Positions 61,472 through 64,000 of a stretch of DNA of 64,000 bases are shown piece by piece. The notes under the pieces are model-generated. The model ran no database searches. It was not told where the DNA came from and saw nothing but the letters and a program-made list of their open reading frames with translations. Position 1 is the first letter of the stretch; each line of letters opens with the position of its first letter. This DNA is from an uncultured Bacteroidia bacterium (GTDB lineage: Bacteria > Bacteroidota > Bacteroidia > Bacteroidales > UBA932): assembly GCA_902789245.1 (NCBI GenBank), contig CADAND010000014.1, positions 22,494 to 86,493 of the forward strand, read 5' to 3'. Both the position numbers and the translations under genes were made by a program.

Positions 61472-64000
61472 TTACATTTCCACCGAAAAGACCAGCGAGA
61501 AACTGTGGCGCTGCACCGGGAGCTCCTTCGCGACCAGTTTCTCGTAGGAAGGACCTCCATTATAGTTGTACGACACGCCGATGCGGGTGGGATACGGCAC
61601 CCAGAGGAGGTTGCCCAGTACGGCGGTCAGGTCCGCGCCGGCGCTGAACAGAGCGCCTTTCTCCCGCCGGGAAGAGAAGGCGGTGTAATCTCCGTGCAGG
61701 GTCAGTTCGAAATTGCGCAGGTAGGCCACCGGGCCCAGGATGGCGCGGTCGACGGGGATCAGCGGGAGCTTGTAGTCCAGCGCGCACCTGACCTGCGAGG
61801 GATAGGAGGCCATCCAGCGTGTCACCGAAGCGGAGAATCCGCGCGGAGCCGTATTGGCGAACGCCTCGCTGAAGGCGCCGTCAAAGGACCTTGAATACAG
61901 GACGCTCCAGCGCACGCCGTGCGTCTCGTGCAGGCCGGGCAGGTAGCCGTACAGATAGCCCAAGGCTGAAGGCGATATCAATCCCGGAATCCAGCGGAAG
62001 CTGGCGCCCAGCTCTGCGCCTATGCCCAGGCGCGGATAGACCCGCGAGGCAGGCGTGGTCTGCATGGCATAGGCACGCAGGCTCACGATCGTGCGGTTCA
62101 TGGAGCGACCGTCCATGAAGCGGTCGGTGCTCCACAACAGCGCTGCCGAGGGCACGAGACCGCGCTGCCAGCCGCCGGAAGTGAAATTCCAGGGGATATA
62201 GGTTTTAAGGCTGCCGGAGACGGACGGAACGCCCAGCCCCTGCGCTCTCAGGCGGAAAACCTGCTGCTCCTGGTCTTCTTCCAGGATGTACTCGTTGGCG
62301 TCCCGCTCGCCAAAATCCACGGAGGCCTCGATCACGGGATAGAGCCCCGTGTAGGTGAAGTTGGCGTGCAGCGAATGCCGCCAGACGCCGTCCACGGGCG
62401 CGGCGTGGTAGCCGGCAAAACCATAGCCCGAGCCCAGGTCGTTCTGCCAGAAAGCGGTGGCGCCCAGCCCGGCGTCCTGCGTCAGCGTCTCGAAGGAGAG
62501 ATCGTCGACAGCGTCGAAATGGAGATAGAAGGGCAGCCAGGAGTGGAAGCGGAACAGGTGGCCCAGCTTGCTGTACGGCTTGGGCTCGCTGAGTTCCACG
62601 GGGGCCGTCCAGTCGATCGCCTGCGGCTCGCCTGCGGCCAGTTCCTCTGCGAAGGGGGACTTCGGGAGTTGCGAGAAATCGGCCTCCTGCGGCTGCAGGT
62701 CAGCGAAGGCGACCTTGTGGATCAGACGTCCCTCAGGCTGCAGCGCGGAGAAATAGAGCGTATCGCCCACCGCCTCGAAGTTATCCACGCCGAAGCGCGA
62801 ATTCGTCAGGCGTTCCACCCGGCCGGCCGCCGGATCCAGCGCATACAGCTCCTGAACGCCCGTCAGGTCGCTGGAGAACATCAGCCGCCCGTCCAGGACC
62901 CACAGCGAAGTGATGCCGACCGACGAGGGAGCCAGAACCGGAGAGAAATCCGCCACGCGGAACAGACCGGCACCCGCATCCGTGATCGCGCTCGCATACA
63001 ACTCGCCGCCCACCCAGGCGGTTTCCACGATCTGCATGCCGTCCGGGGCGCGCCATTCACGCAGGCGAGCGCCCGTTTCAGCGTCCAGCAGGACCACGCG
63101 GCTGCCGCCTTCGGAGGGATATTCCGTCACGGACAGCACCGGCTGGTCCGGCGCAGGTGCGGGGTTATAATAGCGCGTTTTGCGCGTCAGCTTGCTGACG
63201 GCCGTGCCGTCGTAGCTGCGGATAATCGAATAGGAACGGAGCGGCCAGCGTGCGTCGCGCACCACCTCGCTCCAATACAGCTTGCCGGTCGCTTCGCTGA
63301 ACAGGGGGCCGGAGGTCCTCAAGCCCATCAGTGAAACGGGCGTGGCCCGGCCGTCTGCGCCGATGCGGACCAGCTGGTCGGGCAGCGTGAGTCCGCTTCG
63401 GACCGCATAAAGCTGGTCGCCCAGGCTCTCCAGATCCGCATACTCGGTGAAGCGGCGCGGCACCGCAGAGACGGCCTGGGATGGCATAAAAGGCCTGCGG
63501 GCCGCCTCATCCGCCGCCCAGAACTGCTGCAGGGTGTCGCACACTGCCGCGAAGGCATCCTTGAAGCGCAGTCCGGTGGCCTCGCGGACGGTCTTGTTCC
63601 AATTAAAGAAAGCCACGCCGCCGTGGTCTGCGATGCGCTGATAGAAGCGTGCGCTCAGGTCCGGCACGTCGAAGGTGGCCCGGATGCCGCCGACGGCGAG
63701 GTAGCCGGCGCGGTAGTAATCCGGCGTGTACCAGCGCTGCGAGCCGTAGCGCCAGCGCCAAAAGTCGCGCGTGTCGCCCGCGGCGAAACTTACACGGTAA
63801 TATTCCAGGAAATCAGCCGTGCGACCCCGTCCGGAGATGCTCAGCGCCGTTTCCGCGACCACGGCGTCGCCCTCGAAGAAAGCCGGACCGCCGTAAATGG
63901 CCGCGATGCCTCCGGGAATGAGCTGCCCGCCCAGGACGTTCAGCCAGCGGAAGGGTTTCATGGCGCCCGCCTGCATCTGCGCCACATGACGCGACTCATG
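61472..64000 (-). CDS. Predicted HExxH metallopeptidase with beta-propeller and barrel-like regions (5' truncated by window)
   Basis: The open frame continues past the window edge; the first visible residues are HESRHVAQM, an HExxH zinc motif, and a possible third ligand Glu follows about 30 residues later in FFEGDAVVAETALSISGRG. The next region (about 200-480) has TolB/PD40-like propeller repeats (DGRLMFSSDLTGVQELYALD, TNSRFGVDNFEAVGDTLYFS), and the last 350 residues are rich in amphipathic beta strands (SLVFSVEM at the C-terminus), as in outer-membrane barrels. I recognise the layout from unnamed Bacteroidales surface proteins but not a named family. The N-terminal signal region is outside the window. 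It ends 62 bases from GH10 on the opposite strand; a role in xylan use is not shown. Confidence 0.7.
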   Translation of the reverse strand, partial: HESRHVAQMQAGAMKPFRWLNVLGGQLIPGGIAAIYGGPAFFEGDAVVAETALSISGRGRTADFLEYYRVSFAAGDTRDFWRWRYGSQRWYTPDYYRAGYLAVGGIRATFDVPDLSARFYQRIADHGGVAFFNWNKTVREATGLRFKDAFAAVCDTLQQFWAADEAARRPFMPSQAVSAVPRRFTEYADLESLGDQLYAVRSGLTLPDQLVRIGADGRATPVSLMGLRTSGPLFSEATGKLYWSEVVRDARWPLRSYSIIRSYDGTAVSKLTRKTRYYNPAPAPDQPVLSVTEYPSEGGSRVVLLDAETGARLREWRAPDGMQIVETAWVGGELYASAITDAGAGLFRVADFSPVLAPSSVGITSLWVLDGRLMFSSDLTGVQELYALDPAAGRVERLTNSRFGVDNFEAVGDTLYFSALQPEGRLIHKVAFADLQPQEADFSQLPKSPFAEELAAGEPQAIDWTAPVELSEPKPYSKLGHLFRFHSWLPFYLHFDAVDDLSFETLTQDAGLGATAFWQNDLGSGYGFAGYHAAPVDGVWRHSLHANFTYTGLYPVIEASVDFGERDANEYILEEDQEQQVFRLRAQGLGVPSVSGSLKTYIPWNFTSGGWQRGLVPSAALLWSTDRFMDGRSMNRTIVSLRAYAMQTTPASRVYPRLGIGAELGASFRWIPGLISPSALGYLYGYLPGLHETHGVRWSVLYSRSFDGAFSEAFANTAPRGFSASVTRWMASYPSQVRCALDYKLPLIPVDRAILGPVAYLRNFELTLHGDYTAFSSRREKGALFSAGADLTAVLGNLLWVPYPTRIGVSYNYNGGPSYEKLVAKELPVQRHSFSLVFSVEM

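Noticed and set aside
1-64000. CRISPR arrays, tRNA or rRNA genes, insertion sequences, prophage
   Set aside because: No regularly spaced direct repeats, no cloverleaf or rRNA-like segment, no transposase or phage structural gene was seen by eye.

Overview
The window is a high-GC (roughly 60%) stretch of a Bacteroidota chromosome, most likely an uncultured gut or rumen Bacteroidales. The evidence is a hybrid two-component regulator next to a SusC/SusD pair, many lipoproteins, DUF4923 and DUF6057-type proteins, an LptC/TPR/foldase block, and repeated TAnnTTTG -7 promoter boxes. The genus cannot be fixed from sequence alone.

The left part (1-32.8 kb) is mainly housekeeping. It opens with the 3' end of dnaE, then a frameshifted carbohydrate-binding lipoprotein, a membrane-anchored LytTR regulator (also frameshifted) and a nitroreductase; identical 30-bp terminators in opposite orientation bracket these three genes. 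A leftward block follows: DUF4923 protein, a ThiL-like protein without its catalytic aspartates, glyS, folK, a sufT-like gene, sufE and sufS, with ruvA divergent from sufS. Next come mnmG (frameshifted), ybeY, tonB, hflX, sdhB/sdhA (no cytochrome b gene beside them) and ruvB. The AT-rich ruvB-mfd gap holds a cluster of DnaA-box-like 9-mers, and gene orientation largely diverges from it, so it is a weak replication-origin candidate. Rightward lie mfd, coaX, an outer-membrane protein, a TPR protein, lptC, a PpiD/SurA-type foldase, an endonuclease/phosphatase-family protein, galK, ychF and a CpXC protein.

The middle (32.8-39.5 kb) is mixed: a cysteine hydrolase fused in frame to a small membrane protein, a YeiH-family exporter, a divergent uxuA-SDR pair for hexuronate catabolism, a GNAT plus small-partner pair resembling toxin-antitoxin modules, a second membrane LytTR regulator whose last codons lie in a dispersed palindromic repeat, a short orphan MotA/TolQ/ExbB-like protein, and a large nested hairpin.

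The right part (39.5-61.4 kb) is a glucuronoxylan utilisation locus. Leftward genes are a cytoplasmic GH43, a GPH-family symporter, a GH115 alpha-glucuronidase and the hybrid two-component regulator. Rightward genes are SusC, SusD, a DUF6057-like membrane protein (frameshifted), a lipoprotein with a haem-c-type CxxCH motif, a GH67 alpha-glucuronidase, an SGNH esterase and a GH10 xylanase. A plausible flow is: GH10 cuts acetylated glucuronoxylan at the surface, SusC/D imports fragments using TonB energy, the esterase, GH115 and GH67 remove side groups in the periplasm, the symporter brings xylo-oligosaccharides into the cytoplasm, GH43 releases pentose, and UxuA with the SDR handles the glucuronate. 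The window ends inside a predicted HExxH metallopeptidase with propeller-like and barrel-like regions.

Four genes carry single frameshifts; whether these are assembly errors or real lesions cannot be decided here.
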